Below the pieces are notes generated by a model. That model ran no database searches, had not been told where the DNA came from, and worked only from the letters and a program-made list of their open reading frames with translations. A stretch of 64,000 nucleotides of DNA from Methanomicrobiales archaeon HGW-Methanomicrobiales-3 (GTDB lineage Archaea; Halobacteriota; Methanomicrobia; Methanomicrobiales; Methanospirillaceae), in contig PGYK01000008.1 in the NCBI GenBank assembly GCA_002839605.1, forward strand, positions 62,001 to 126,000, in the 5' to 3' direction. Below are positions 1 to 8,084 of the stretch, piece by piece. The translations under genes were made by a program, and so were the position numbers. How positions within the stretch are numbered: position 1 is the stretch's first letter; each line of letters starts with the position of its first letter.

Positions 1-1
1 C

Positions 2-172
2 CAGGTACCGCTCGCTGCGCTCATCCCCTTTGACCGCAACGTTGCCGAAGCCGGTATTTCCGGTGAAGCGGTCAGAAACACGGGTGCCGGCGCACCTGCA
101 TCGATCGCCCTGTTAGCACAAGATCTTGCAGGAACAAACGAGAAAAAATCATTGAGGAGAAGCCCGCAATGA
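2..172 (+). CDS. C-terminal fragment of a CooC/MinD-type P-loop ATPase (5' end outside window)
   Basis: An open frame enters from the left edge and runs 56 residues to a TGA. It includes PLAALIPFDRNVAEAGISG, which resembles the C-terminal end of MinD/CooC/NifH-like ATPases. Its TGA overlaps the ATG of the next gene (ATGA), so the two are probably translationally coupled. The context suggests a second maturation ATPase for the nickel enzyme encoded downstream. The catalytic N-terminus is not in the window, so the family call rests on the tail and the neighbour only. Confidence 0.6.
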   Translation, partial: QVPLAALIPFDRNVAEAGISGEAVRNTGAGAPASIALLAQDLAGTNEKKSLRRSPQ

Positions 173-936
173 AGACGTTCGTGACCATGGGCCGGGGAGG
201 AACCGGCAAGACGAGTTTCGTTGCCCTGATGGCAAAATACCTGATAGCGAAGAACGCAACCCCGATCCTTCTGGTTGATGCAGATCCCGACCAGAACCTT
301 GCGGAGATGGTGGGAATCGACCCCGAATCATCCGGCCAGAAAACCATTGCCGAACTCCTCTCGGAGACCTTCATCGAGCGGGGCGGCACAACCGTTGGCG
401 TTCCCCCCTCGCACCGGATCGAGAACCGGATCTGGGAGCAGGGCCTCTGCGAAGGGGACAACTTCGATCTCCTCTCGGTGGGCACCAAGTGGGTCGAGGG
501 CTGTTACTGCCTGCCAGACGCGGCCCTCAAAAATGCCCTCGCCGCCATTACCCGGCAGTATCGTTACATCCTTATCGATTCGCCCGGAGGTCTCGAGCAC
601 CTCAACCGGAAGATTGCAAGCAGCGTTGACACCATCTTTGACGTGATGGGCCCGTCGAGCAAATCATTCGCCCATGTCAAACGGGCACACCGGGTGATCC
701 AGGAAGTCGGGATCACGTTTGACCAGTTTTACGTGATCGGCGGCTATGCATTCCCACGGGAACTGGATGCCCGGGCTTCTGAAGAGACGGGCCTCCCGTA
801 CCTGGGTAAGATCGCACAGGACCCGCTTGTTGCCGGCCGCGTCCTCTCGGGTGAATCCCTCCTCGATATCCCGTCCACTTCACCGGCATACCAGTCCGTT
901 GCTGCAATGCTCGATACCCTTCTCCTTCCGGATTAA
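169..936 (+). CDS. cooC: CooC-type ATPase, nickel insertion for CODH/ACS
   Basis: This 255-residue SIMIBI-class ATPase has its P-loop at residues 8-15 (GRGGTGKT) and a Cys-x-Cys pair at C112 and C114 (GCYCLPDA), the metal-binding motif of the CooC family. CooC proteins dimerise on ATP and nickel and help load nickel into CODH. It sits directly upstream of the CODH/ACS genes, which fits. One oddity: the first lysine of the deviant Walker A motif (usually GKGGxGKT) is an arginine here, R9. The ATG overlaps the stop of the preceding ATPase. A hairpin and T-tract follow the stop, and cdhA has its own TATA box, so cooC may be on a separate transcript. Confidence 0.9.
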   Translation: MKTFVTMGRGGTGKTSFVALMAKYLIAKNATPILLVDADPDQNLAEMVGIDPESSGQKTIAELLSETFIERGGTTVGVPPSHRIENRIWEQGLCEGDNFDLLSVGTKWVEGCYCLPDAALKNALAAITRQYRYILIDSPGGLEHLNRKIASSVDTIFDVMGPSSKSFAHVKRAHRVIQEVGITFDQFYVIGGYAFPRELDARASEETGLPYLGKIAQDPLVAGRVLSGESLLDIPSTSPAYQSVAAMLDTLLLPD

Positions 937-950
937 AAGAAAAAATCCCT

Positions 951-967
951 CCGGTTTTTTCAACCGG
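951..967 (+). terminator. Inverted repeat with T-tract after cooC
   Basis: CCGGTT and AACCGG are inverted around a TTTTTC core about 15 nt after the cooC stop. The T-run fits an archaeal intrinsic terminator. Termination is inferred. Confidence 0.4.
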
Positions 968-991
968 CTGGTGTCGAAGTCTCTTCAATAC

Positions 992-1000
992 ACTTATATT
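992..1000 (+). promoter_or_regulatory. TATA box for the cdhABCDE operon
   Basis: ACTTATATT lies about 50 nt upstream of the cdhA GTG in an AT-rich stretch between cooC and cdhA. It fits the archaeal TATA consensus and would start transcription near 1020-1025, leaving a short leader with a GGGGG/GGCAAAG region before the GTG. Confidence 0.55.
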
Positions 1001-1044
1001 TGGTATCTTTCAATTACTAACGTATAGCTGTCGGGGGCAAAGAC

Positions 1045-3399
1045 GTGAGCAGGAAAGGGGTCAGTTTCAGGGCAAAAGAGATCAATTCTGACGTGGCACA
1101 GATCCGCGATCTCAGCATCTCCATTGGTGCAATCCATGAAGAGCGATGGGACGAAAGAATGGGCCCGACCCCGTTTCCTTCGCTCTCCACCCTCCGATCC
1201 TGGGATCACCTTCTCCTGAACCGGTACAAGCCCTTCTACCTCCCGTTCTGCGATCTCTGCTGCCTCTGCACGTACGGCAAGTGCGATCTCACGGGAACAA
1301 AACGCGGTGCCTGCGGGATAACGATGCCCGCCCAGCAGTCCCGGATGGTGCTCATCGCTGCCTGTATCGGAGCCGCCACCCACACCAGCCACGCCCGTCA
1401 CCTCCTCACCCATGTCATCGAAGAGTTCGGCCGCGACTGCCTCATCAATGTCGGCGGCACCAGCGTTGAGGTTGAAGCCCCGATCTCCCGGCTTGTCTGC
1501 GGGGTGAAACCCGAGACGCTTGGCGATCTCGAACCGGTCCTCGATTACTGCGAGAACCAGATAACCCAGCTCCTTGCGGTAACCCATACCGGCCAGGAGG
1601 GCAGCAACCTTGACTTTGAGTCCAAGGTCTTCCATGCCGGCATGGTCGATCACGTTGGCATGGAGGTAGCCGATATCGCCCAGATCTCGGCGCTCGGGTT
1701 TCCCAAGGCCGACCCCGTCTCCTCTATGGCCGATCTCGGCCTTGGCACTGTTGACACAACAAAACCGGTCATCCTTGTCATCGGGCACAACGTGCCCCCG
1801 GCAACGAGCATCATCGACTATCTCCGGACAAACGGCATCCTCTCCGAGGTCGAGGTCACCGGCATCTGCTGCACCGCGCTTGACGTGACCCGGTACTCGG
1901 ACCGGGCAAAGATCGTCGGTCCCATCTCGTGGCAGCTCCGGTATATCCGGAGCGGGGTGCCGGACGTGGTTGTCATTGACGAACAGTGCGTCCGTACCGA
2001 CACGATACTGGAAGCTGCGAAGATCAAGGCCCCGCTGATTGCAACCAATGACAAGAACTGCCTCGGCCTGCCCGACCGGACAAACGACCCCATCGATGAG
2101 ATCGTTTCAGACTTTGTCTCGGGCATTGTCCCCGGTGCCCTTATCCTTGACTCCCACAAGGTGGGTGAGATTGCCGTGAGGGTTGCGCTGGGGATTGCCC
2201 CGAAACGCAAAAAGCAGGGGAATCTTCCCGCAAAAGAACAGATCATCGCGTTTGCCAAGAAATGCACCCAGTGCATGCTCTGCCGGCGGGCGTGCCCCAA
2301 CGACCTGCCCGTCCCGCAGGCAATCAAACCCGCAGCCGGCGGGAACCTTGCGCCCTTGAACGAACTCTACGATGACTGCATCGGTTGCGGCCGGTGCGAA
2401 TCGGCCTGCACCCAGAAGATCCCGGTCCACAGCCTGATTGTCGGTGCTGCCGAGAAGCAGACCCGGGAGGAGACCTTCTGTCTCCGTACCGGACGGGGTC
2501 CCATCCAGGATGTCGAGATAAGGAAAGTGGGCGGCCCCCTCGTGCTTGGGGAAATCCCGGGCGTTGTCGCCTTTGTTGGCTGTGCAAATTTCCCGAAAGG
2601 CTCGCGGGAGGTAGCCGAGATGTGCATGGAGTTTGCAAACCGGCGCTACATTGTCTGCACCTCGGGATGCGCCGCCATGTCGGCCGGCATGTACAAGGAT
2701 GAGGACGGTAAGACCGCGTACGAGAAATACTCCGGCGCATTCGAGGCCGGCGGGATCGTGAATGTCGGCTCCTGCGTCTCCAATGCCCATATCTCGGGAG
2801 CGGCCATCAAGATCGCAAGCATCTTTGCCAAACGACCGCTCCGGGGCAACTACGAGGAGATCGCCGATTACGTGTACAACCGGGTCGGTGCCGTTGGCGT
2901 GGCGTGGGGGGCGATGTCCCAGAAGGCAGCCTCCATCGCTGCCGGCTTCTGGCGCCTCGGTATCCCGGTTGTTGTCGGACCTCATGGCACGAAATACCGG
3001 CGGATGTTGCTTGGCCGGGCCGACAAGGACGAGGACTGGATGGTGTACGATGCAAGGAGCGGTGAGAAGGTGTATGGCGGGCCGGTTCCCGAACACCTCT
3101 TCTTTGCTGCCGAGACCAAGGAAGAGGCGATGGTGATGATCGCAAAACTGACCATGCGGCCGAACGATACGAGCAAAGGCCGGGCAAACAAGCTTGCCAA
3201 CTATATCGATCTCCATAAGCGGCACATCGGGGGAATTCCCCCGGACGTGCACCAGCTGGTCCGGGTCGTGGCCGATATCCCGCTCACCATGAAGACCGAG
3301 ATTTTGGAGCACCTGCACGCTCATGACTGGAAGGAGTCGCCCATCCCCGACCCGACGCTGTTGTCCCGCATGGTCCACACCCGGAGGGATGAACGGTAA
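1045..3399 (+). CDS. cdhA: CODH/ACS complex alpha subunit (nickel carbon-monoxide dehydrogenase)
   Basis: This is the 784-residue archaeal CODH catalytic subunit, which interconverts CO2 and CO at a Ni-Fe-S C-cluster inside the acetyl-CoA decarbonylase/synthase complex. Visible features are an N-terminal cysteine cluster at residues 69-80 plus C90 (B/D-cluster region), two ferredoxin-like 4Fe-4S motifs at C407-x2-C410-x2-C413-x3-C417 and C445-x2-C448-x2-C451-x3-C455, which are typical of the archaeal alpha subunit, and conserved Cys/His-rich segments such as GHNVPP and GSCVSNAH. Length matches the family. The start is GTG, chosen because the conserved N-terminus begins soon after and a purine-rich site precedes it. 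The TAA shares a base with the cdhB ATG (TAATG). Confidence 0.95.
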   Translation: MSRKGVSFRAKEINSDVAQIRDLSISIGAIHEERWDERMGPTPFPSLSTLRSWDHLLLNRYKPFYLPFCDLCCLCTYGKCDLTGTKRGACGITMPAQQSRMVLIAACIGAATHTSHARHLLTHVIEEFGRDCLINVGGTSVEVEAPISRLVCGVKPETLGDLEPVLDYCENQITQLLAVTHTGQEGSNLDFESKVFHAGMVDHVGMEVADIAQISALGFPKADPVSSMADLGLGTVDTTKPVILVIGHNVPPATSIIDYLRTNGILSEVEVTGICCTALDVTRYSDRAKIVGPISWQLRYIRSGVPDVVVIDEQCVRTDTILEAAKIKAPLIATNDKNCLGLPDRTNDPIDEIVSDFVSGIVPGALILDSHKVGEIAVRVALGIAPKRKKQGNLPAKEQIIAFAKKCTQCMLCRRACPNDLPVPQAIKPAAGGNLAPLNELYDDCIGCGRCESACTQKIPVHSLIVGAAEKQTREETFCLRTGRGPIQDVEIRKVGGPLVLGEIPGVVAFVGCANFPKGSREVAEMCMEFANRRYIVCTSGCAAMSAGMYKDEDGKTAYEKYSGAFEAGGIVNVGSCVSNAHISGAAIKIASIFAKRPLRGNYEEIADYVYNRVGAVGVAWGAMSQKAASIAAGFWRLGIPVVVGPHGTKYRRMLLGRADKDEDWMVYDARSGEKVYGGPVPEHLFFAAETKEEAMVMIAKLTMRPNDTSKGRANKLANYIDLHKRHIGGIPPDVHQLVRVVADIPLTMKTEILEHLHAHDWKESPIPDPTLLSRMVHTRRDER

Positions 3400-3941
3400 T
3401 GCCACAGTTGAGCGATTCCTGGCAGACCGGCGAGATCCCCGGGCCGAAGAAAGCCTCGCTGATTGTCAAACCCGACATCGCCGATGCGCTGATCCTCCGG
3501 GCACGGCGCCCGATCATGATCGTGGGCCACGGGATCCTTGAGTACGAGGTCGAAGGCTGCAAACTCATCGACTGCCTGATCGAACTTGCAAAGAAAGGGA
3601 AGATCCCGGTCATCGTGACGGCAAGCACCAGCAAGGAGTTCCTTGCCCGCAATTTTGCACCCGCGGCCATCCTGCCGGCGGTCGATATCGCCAACCGGCT
3701 GACCGATCCCAGCTGGAAGGGTCTTGACGGCAAGGATTCGTACGATCTTGCCATCTTTGTCGGGCTCCCGTACTCCATGGAGTGGACCATCCTCTCGGGA
3801 CTCAAGCATTTCGCACCCGGCGTCAAGACCATGACGCTTGATTGCGTGTACCAGCCCAATGCCAGCTGGTCGTTCCCGAACAGCACGATCAAAGAATGGG
3901 CGGCAAGCCTCCGGGCCATTGTCGAGAACCTGGGGGACTGA
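3399..3941 (+). CDS. cdhB: CODH/ACS complex epsilon subunit
   Basis: This 180-residue protein follows cdhA with a one-base stop/start overlap. The epsilon subunit binds the alpha subunit in the archaeal CODH component. It adopts a Rossmann-like (DHS-like) fold and is thought to assist electron transfer with FAD or ferredoxin. The hydrophobic strand IMIVGHGI and the segment FVGLPYSMEW fit that fold. The length and position between cdhA and cdhC match the known archaeal order. No catalytic residues are expected. Confidence 0.93.
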   Translation: MPQLSDSWQTGEIPGPKKASLIVKPDIADALILRARRPIMIVGHGILEYEVEGCKLIDCLIELAKKGKIPVIVTASTSKEFLARNFAPAAILPAVDIANRLTDPSWKGLDGKDSYDLAIFVGLPYSMEWTILSGLKHFAPGVKTMTLDCVYQPNASWSFPNSTIKEWAASLRAIVENLGD

Positions 3942-3948
3942 TTGTTTT

Positions 3949-5337
3949 ATGTTCGAATCAATTCCTGTAGAAGTCGGTCTCGTTCACGAGGGCGAGCGTG
4001 TCAGGAAGCAGGACATGCAGGTGGAGCTGGGGGGACCTTCGGTTTTGGAGAAGTTCGAGATCGTCCGGGTCCGGAAGATGGATGAGATCATCGATGGCAC
4101 CATCGAGATCACCGGGCCGGACATTTCCGAAATGCCGGAAGGCAAAGCAACACCAATCGGGATCCTTGTCGAGATCGCGGGAGAGAAGGTGGAGCCCGAT
4201 CTGGAAGGGGTAGTGGAACGGCGCATCCACGAGTACAGCAACTACATCGAGGGGTTCATGCACCTCAACCAGCGGTACGATATCTGGATCCGGCTCTCGA
4301 AAAAATCCTATAAAAAAGGGCTCAATTCGCTCCGGTACATCGGCCTTGTTATGCTCGATCTCTTCAAGAACGAGCTGCCGATCATAGAAAAGATCCAGAT
4401 CACGTTCATCACGGACCCGCGGGAGATACAACCGCTCTATGCCGAGGCGTTGAAGACGTACGAAGCCCGGGATGCCCGGGCACGCGGCCTCTCGGACGAC
4501 GATGTATCAGAATTTTACGGTTGTGCGCTCTGCCAGTCGTTTGCCCCCACCCATGTCTGCGTCATCACGCCCCAGCGCTATGCCAACTGCGGGGCAATCA
4601 GCTGGTTCGACGGGCGCGCCGCAGCAGGGATCGATCCCAAGGGCCCGATCTATGCCATTCCCAAAGGTGAATGCCTCGATGCGGAGAAAGGCGAATATGC
4701 CGGGGTGAACGAGAGCGCAAAACAGCGGTCCATGGGCGAAGTAAACCGCGTCTGGCTGTACACGGCTTTCGGGTACCCGCACACCTCCTGCGGCTGCTTT
4801 GAGGGGATCGCCTTCTACATTCCGGAGGTGGACGGATTCGGGATCGTGCTTCGGAGTTATCGTGATCTGACGGTCAACGGCCTTGCCTTCTCGACCATGG
4901 CCGACTCCACTGCGGGAGGCCGGCAGATCGATGGTTTCCACGGGATCTCGCTTGAGTACATGCGATCGAAGAAGTTTCTTGATGCCGATGGCGGGTACCG
5001 CCGGGTTGTCTGGATGCCAAAAGAATCAAAAGAGCGGCTGGCGGAGTTCATCCCCGCCGATGTAGTTCCGGCCATTGCAACCGAATCCGATGTGCACAAT
5101 ATCGACGAGCTGAAAAATTTCCTTGCAGAAAAGCACCACCCGGTTACGGAACGGTGGGCTGCCGATGCTGCGGCAGCAGAGGATGCCGCCCCGCAGGTGC
5201 AGGTCTTTTCGGCCGGCGATATTCCCATCACCACGCCCGGGTTCCGGATCATCCTGAAAAATGCGAAGATAACCGCCGAGAAAGTGATCATCCAGCCGAT
5301 CCGGCCGCACACGAAACCGGGAGGTGAGCACAATTGA
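3949..5337 (+). CDS. cdhC: CODH/ACS complex beta subunit (acetyl-CoA synthase)
   Basis: This 462-residue subunit carries the Ni-Ni-4Fe4S A-cluster, where CO, a methyl group and CoA are joined or, in reverse, acetyl-CoA is cleaved. Cysteines C192 and C195 (YGCALCQSF) and the C281-G-C283 motif (TSCGCFEG) have the spacing of A-cluster ligands known from Methanosarcina. The start is the ATG 7 nt after the cdhB stop. An upstream in-frame extension to 3838 would overlap cdhB and is rejected. The C-terminus is the short archaeal form. The TGA overlaps the TTG start of cdhD. Confidence 0.95.
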   Translation: MFESIPVEVGLVHEGERVRKQDMQVELGGPSVLEKFEIVRVRKMDEIIDGTIEITGPDISEMPEGKATPIGILVEIAGEKVEPDLEGVVERRIHEYSNYIEGFMHLNQRYDIWIRLSKKSYKKGLNSLRYIGLVMLDLFKNELPIIEKIQITFITDPREIQPLYAEALKTYEARDARARGLSDDDVSEFYGCALCQSFAPTHVCVITPQRYANCGAISWFDGRAAAGIDPKGPIYAIPKGECLDAEKGEYAGVNESAKQRSMGEVNRVWLYTAFGYPHTSCGCFEGIAFYIPEVDGFGIVLRSYRDLTVNGLAFSTMADSTAGGRQIDGFHGISLEYMRSKKFLDADGGYRRVVWMPKESKERLAEFIPADVVPAIATESDVHNIDELKNFLAEKHHPVTERWAADAAAAEDAAPQVQVFSAGDIPITTPGFRIILKNAKITAEKVIIQPIRPHTKPGGEHN

Positions 5338-6563
5338 CGCAAAAAGATAAGCAGAACGGGCCTGGCAATGAGGGGATCCTCAACCTTGCCCCGCAGATCC
5401 TTGAACTGTTAAAAGGCGTCAACCAGCTCGAACTGGAGAACTTCTCGATGGAGATTGGCGACCTCGACCTCTTCATCCCGTCAGGAGGATTCAGTTCACC
5501 CGCCCCTGCACCGGCCCCGGCCCGGCCCCGGCCGACAACGCTCATCCGCGAGCCTTACACTCCCGTCATGACTGAATATCCGGGTAAGATCCGGGAAGTG
5601 ACGCTCGGCGCCACAAAATCCGGCGGGGGAAGCCGGGGATCCACGGTCACCATCGGGGGAGCAGCCACGCCGGCCTATGCTGACCGGGTCCGCCTTCCCC
5701 CCCACCGGCCGGTCATTTCACTCGATGTCTTTGACATGCCCGTCTCCCTGCCCAAGGTGCTTAAGGAGAATGTTGCTGAGGTGATGGGGCAGCCGGCCGA
5801 ATGGGCAAAGATGAACGTGGAGAAGTTCGGCGCTGATGTTATCACCATCCACCTGATGAGCACGGATCCCCTCCTGAAGGATGCCACACCGGCCGATGCA
5901 GTAAGGACCGTTGAAGAGATCCTGCAGGCAGTCGATGTCCCGATCATTGTCGGCGGCTGCGGGGATCCGAAGAAGGATGCGGCGGTCTTTACTGCGATCT
6001 CCGAGATGGCGGCCGGAGAACGCCTGCTTCTCAACTCCGTGACCCTCGACATGGCGGAGCAGAAGACTCTCGAGAGCGTGGCAATGTCTGCAAAGAAGAA
6101 CGGCCACGTCGTCCTCGCGTTCACCGGCCTTGAGCTGAACAATGCCAAGGAACTCAACCGCCGGCTCTACGAGTACCTCCCGCCCGACCAGATCGTGATG
6201 GACTTAACCACCGTTGCGCTCGGGTACGGCCTTGAGTACTCCTTCACCATCCACGAGCGGGCCCGGTATGCGGCCCTCATGGGCGATACCGAACTTGCCC
6301 ACCCGGTCATCTCCGCTGCCACCAATGCGTGGGCTGCCCGGGAGGCATGGATGAAGATGCCCCCGGTGTACGGCTCCCGTGAACTGCGGGGCCCGATCTG
6401 GGAGACCATCAACGCGATCACCCTCCTGCTCGCGGGTATTGACCTCTTCCTCATGATGCACCCCGCCGCGGTGCTCACCATCAGGGATGTGATCAGCCGT
6501 CTGGAGAATCCAAAGGCTGCACTCCATGAGCCGGTGGCTGACTGGGTGGGGGTGCGGTTATGA
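5334..6563 (+). CDS. cdhD: CODH/ACS complex delta subunit (corrinoid protein small subunit)
   Basis: This 409-residue protein pairs with CdhE to form the corrinoid iron-sulfur protein that moves the methyl group between tetrahydrosarcinapterin/methanopterin and the A-cluster. A Pro/Ala linker (PAPAPAPARPRP) near residue 60 joins a short N-terminal part to a TIM-barrel body with HLMSTDPLL and IIVGGCGDPKKD. The start is TTG, overlapping the cdhC stop (TTGA) with a GGGAGGTG ribosome site 8 nt upstream. No ATG lies near this point in frame. The stop overlaps the cdhE ATG (ATGA). Confidence 0.94.
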   Translation: MTQKDKQNGPGNEGILNLAPQILELLKGVNQLELENFSMEIGDLDLFIPSGGFSSPAPAPAPARPRPTTLIREPYTPVMTEYPGKIREVTLGATKSGGGSRGSTVTIGGAATPAYADRVRLPPHRPVISLDVFDMPVSLPKVLKENVAEVMGQPAEWAKMNVEKFGADVITIHLMSTDPLLKDATPADAVRTVEEILQAVDVPIIVGGCGDPKKDAAVFTAISEMAAGERLLLNSVTLDMAEQKTLESVAMSAKKNGHVVLAFTGLELNNAKELNRRLYEYLPPDQIVMDLTTVALGYGLEYSFTIHERARYAALMGDTELAHPVISAATNAWAAREAWMKMPPVYGSRELRGPIWETINAITLLLAGIDLFLMMHPAAVLTIRDVISRLENPKAALHEPVADWVGVRL

Positions 6564-8002
6564 GCAATGCCGCGTCTCCGGAAACGACCCGGAAGAAGAG
6601 TATCCAGAAGATCAGCCCCATTGACGTGTACAAGCTCCTCCCCAAAACCAACTGCGGGGAGTGCGGGGAGGCCAACTGCATGGCCTTTGCCACCCGGCTT
6701 GTCAACGGCGAGCTGGTGATGAGGGACTGTCCTCCGCTGCACACGCCGGAATACAAAAAGGCCCATGAAGCACTCTCGCTCCTGATGGCACCCCCCGTCC
6801 GGGCGGTCGTCATCGGCACGGGCGATACGGCCATCACGGCTGGCGGAAAGTACGTGCTCTGGCGCCATGAGTTCACCTACCACAACCCGACTCCCATCGC
6901 CATCGATGTCCACGACATGATGTCCAAAAACGAGCTCCGGGAACGGGTAGCCGCGATTGGAGCGTTCTCGTACAATTACATTGGCCGGAAACTCGAACTG
7001 AACGCGGTTGCCATCCGGTCGGTTTCAAAAGATCCGTCAACCTTTGCCGACACCGTAAAAACCGTGGCCGGTGCAACCCCGCTCCCGCTCATCCTCTGCG
7101 CTCTCGACCCGGCGGTGATGGAAGCGGGCCTTTTGGCGGCACCGGACCGGCGACCGCTCATCTACGCGGCAATGGAGGAGAGCTGGAAGGCAATGGCAGA
7201 CCTCGCTCTTGCCCACAACGCCCCCCTAGCCGTCTTTGCACCGGGCGATCTTGCCCTGCTCCGCTCACTTGTCCGGACCCTCCTCGAATATGGCGTTTCT
7301 GATCTGGTCCTCGATCCCGGCACCTGTGCCGATGACGGGCTTGCAGAAACCCTCTCAAACTTTACGAAAATCCGCTCGCTCGCCTGCCGGCAGTTCGATG
7401 AACTCTTCGCATTCCCGCTCCTTGGTGTGCCCATGACGGCCTGGACCGGCGGGGAGATCTCCGAGGATGTGCTCAAATGGAAAGAGGCTACCGTTGCCTC
7501 CATGCTGATGTCCCGGTACGCGGATCTCCTCATCATGCACAGCATGGACGGCTGGGTGCTCCTGCCGCAGCTCATCTGGCGGTTCAACCTGTACACGGAT
7601 CCCCGGAAACCGGTCTCGGTCGAGGCCGGGGTCAAATCCTTCGGCAGGCCGGACAAAAAATCCCCGGTACTCATCACCACCAACTATGCCCTCACGTATT
7701 TCACGGTCGAGTCCGACATCAAGGCGGCAAACCTTGACTGTTACCTCATCGTTGTCGATACCGGGGGCCTCAGTGTCGAGAGTGCCGTGGCCGGCCGGTA
7801 TTTCACTGCCGAATCGATTGCCGGTGCCTTAAAAGAGTACGCGGTCGAAAACCTTGTCGACCATACCACGCTCATCATCCCGGGGCTCTCTGCCCGGCTG
7901 AGCGGCGAAACCGAAGAGGCAAGCGGCTGGAAGATCCTGGTCGGCCCCAAGGATTCTTCAGGGATCCCCCAGTTCCTCCGGGAACGCTGGCACATGGCAT
8001 AA
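6560..8002 (+). CDS. cdhE: CODH/ACS complex gamma subunit (corrinoid Fe-S protein large subunit)
   Basis: This 480-residue large subunit of the corrinoid iron-sulfur protein has an N-terminal 4Fe-4S site with C32-x2-C35-x4-C40-x16-C57 (NCGECGEANC, then RDCPP), used to keep cobalt at Co(I). A TIM barrel and a C-terminal cobalamin-binding region follow, with VVDTGGLSVESAVAGR near residue 395-410. It is coupled to cdhD through a 4-nt overlap. It would accept or donate methyl groups with a tetrahydromethanopterin-type pterin. Confidence 0.94.
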   Translation: MSNAASPETTRKKSIQKISPIDVYKLLPKTNCGECGEANCMAFATRLVNGELVMRDCPPLHTPEYKKAHEALSLLMAPPVRAVVIGTGDTAITAGGKYVLWRHEFTYHNPTPIAIDVHDMMSKNELRERVAAIGAFSYNYIGRKLELNAVAIRSVSKDPSTFADTVKTVAGATPLPLILCALDPAVMEAGLLAAPDRRPLIYAAMEESWKAMADLALAHNAPLAVFAPGDLALLRSLVRTLLEYGVSDLVLDPGTCADDGLAETLSNFTKIRSLACRQFDELFAFPLLGVPMTAWTGGEISEDVLKWKEATVASMLMSRYADLLIMHSMDGWVLLPQLIWRFNLYTDPRKPVSVEAGVKSFGRPDKKSPVLITTNYALTYFTVESDIKAANLDCYLIVVDTGGLSVESAVAGRYFTAESIAGALKEYAVENLVDHTTLIIPGLSARLSGETEEASGWKILVGPKDSSGIPQFLRERWHMA

Positions 8003-8084
8003 GACCACGGTTAAAATCACGGCTGGCGTTCGGCCGACAAAACGATCCGGCCCGACAGGTTGCGCAGGGCACGAAAGTGCGGAG

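Noticed and set aside
994-3405. Long minus-strand open frames (264 and 432 residues) across cdhA
   Set aside because: They are antisense shadows of a clear cdhA frame, a GC-rich codon-bias effect; they have no family resemblance.
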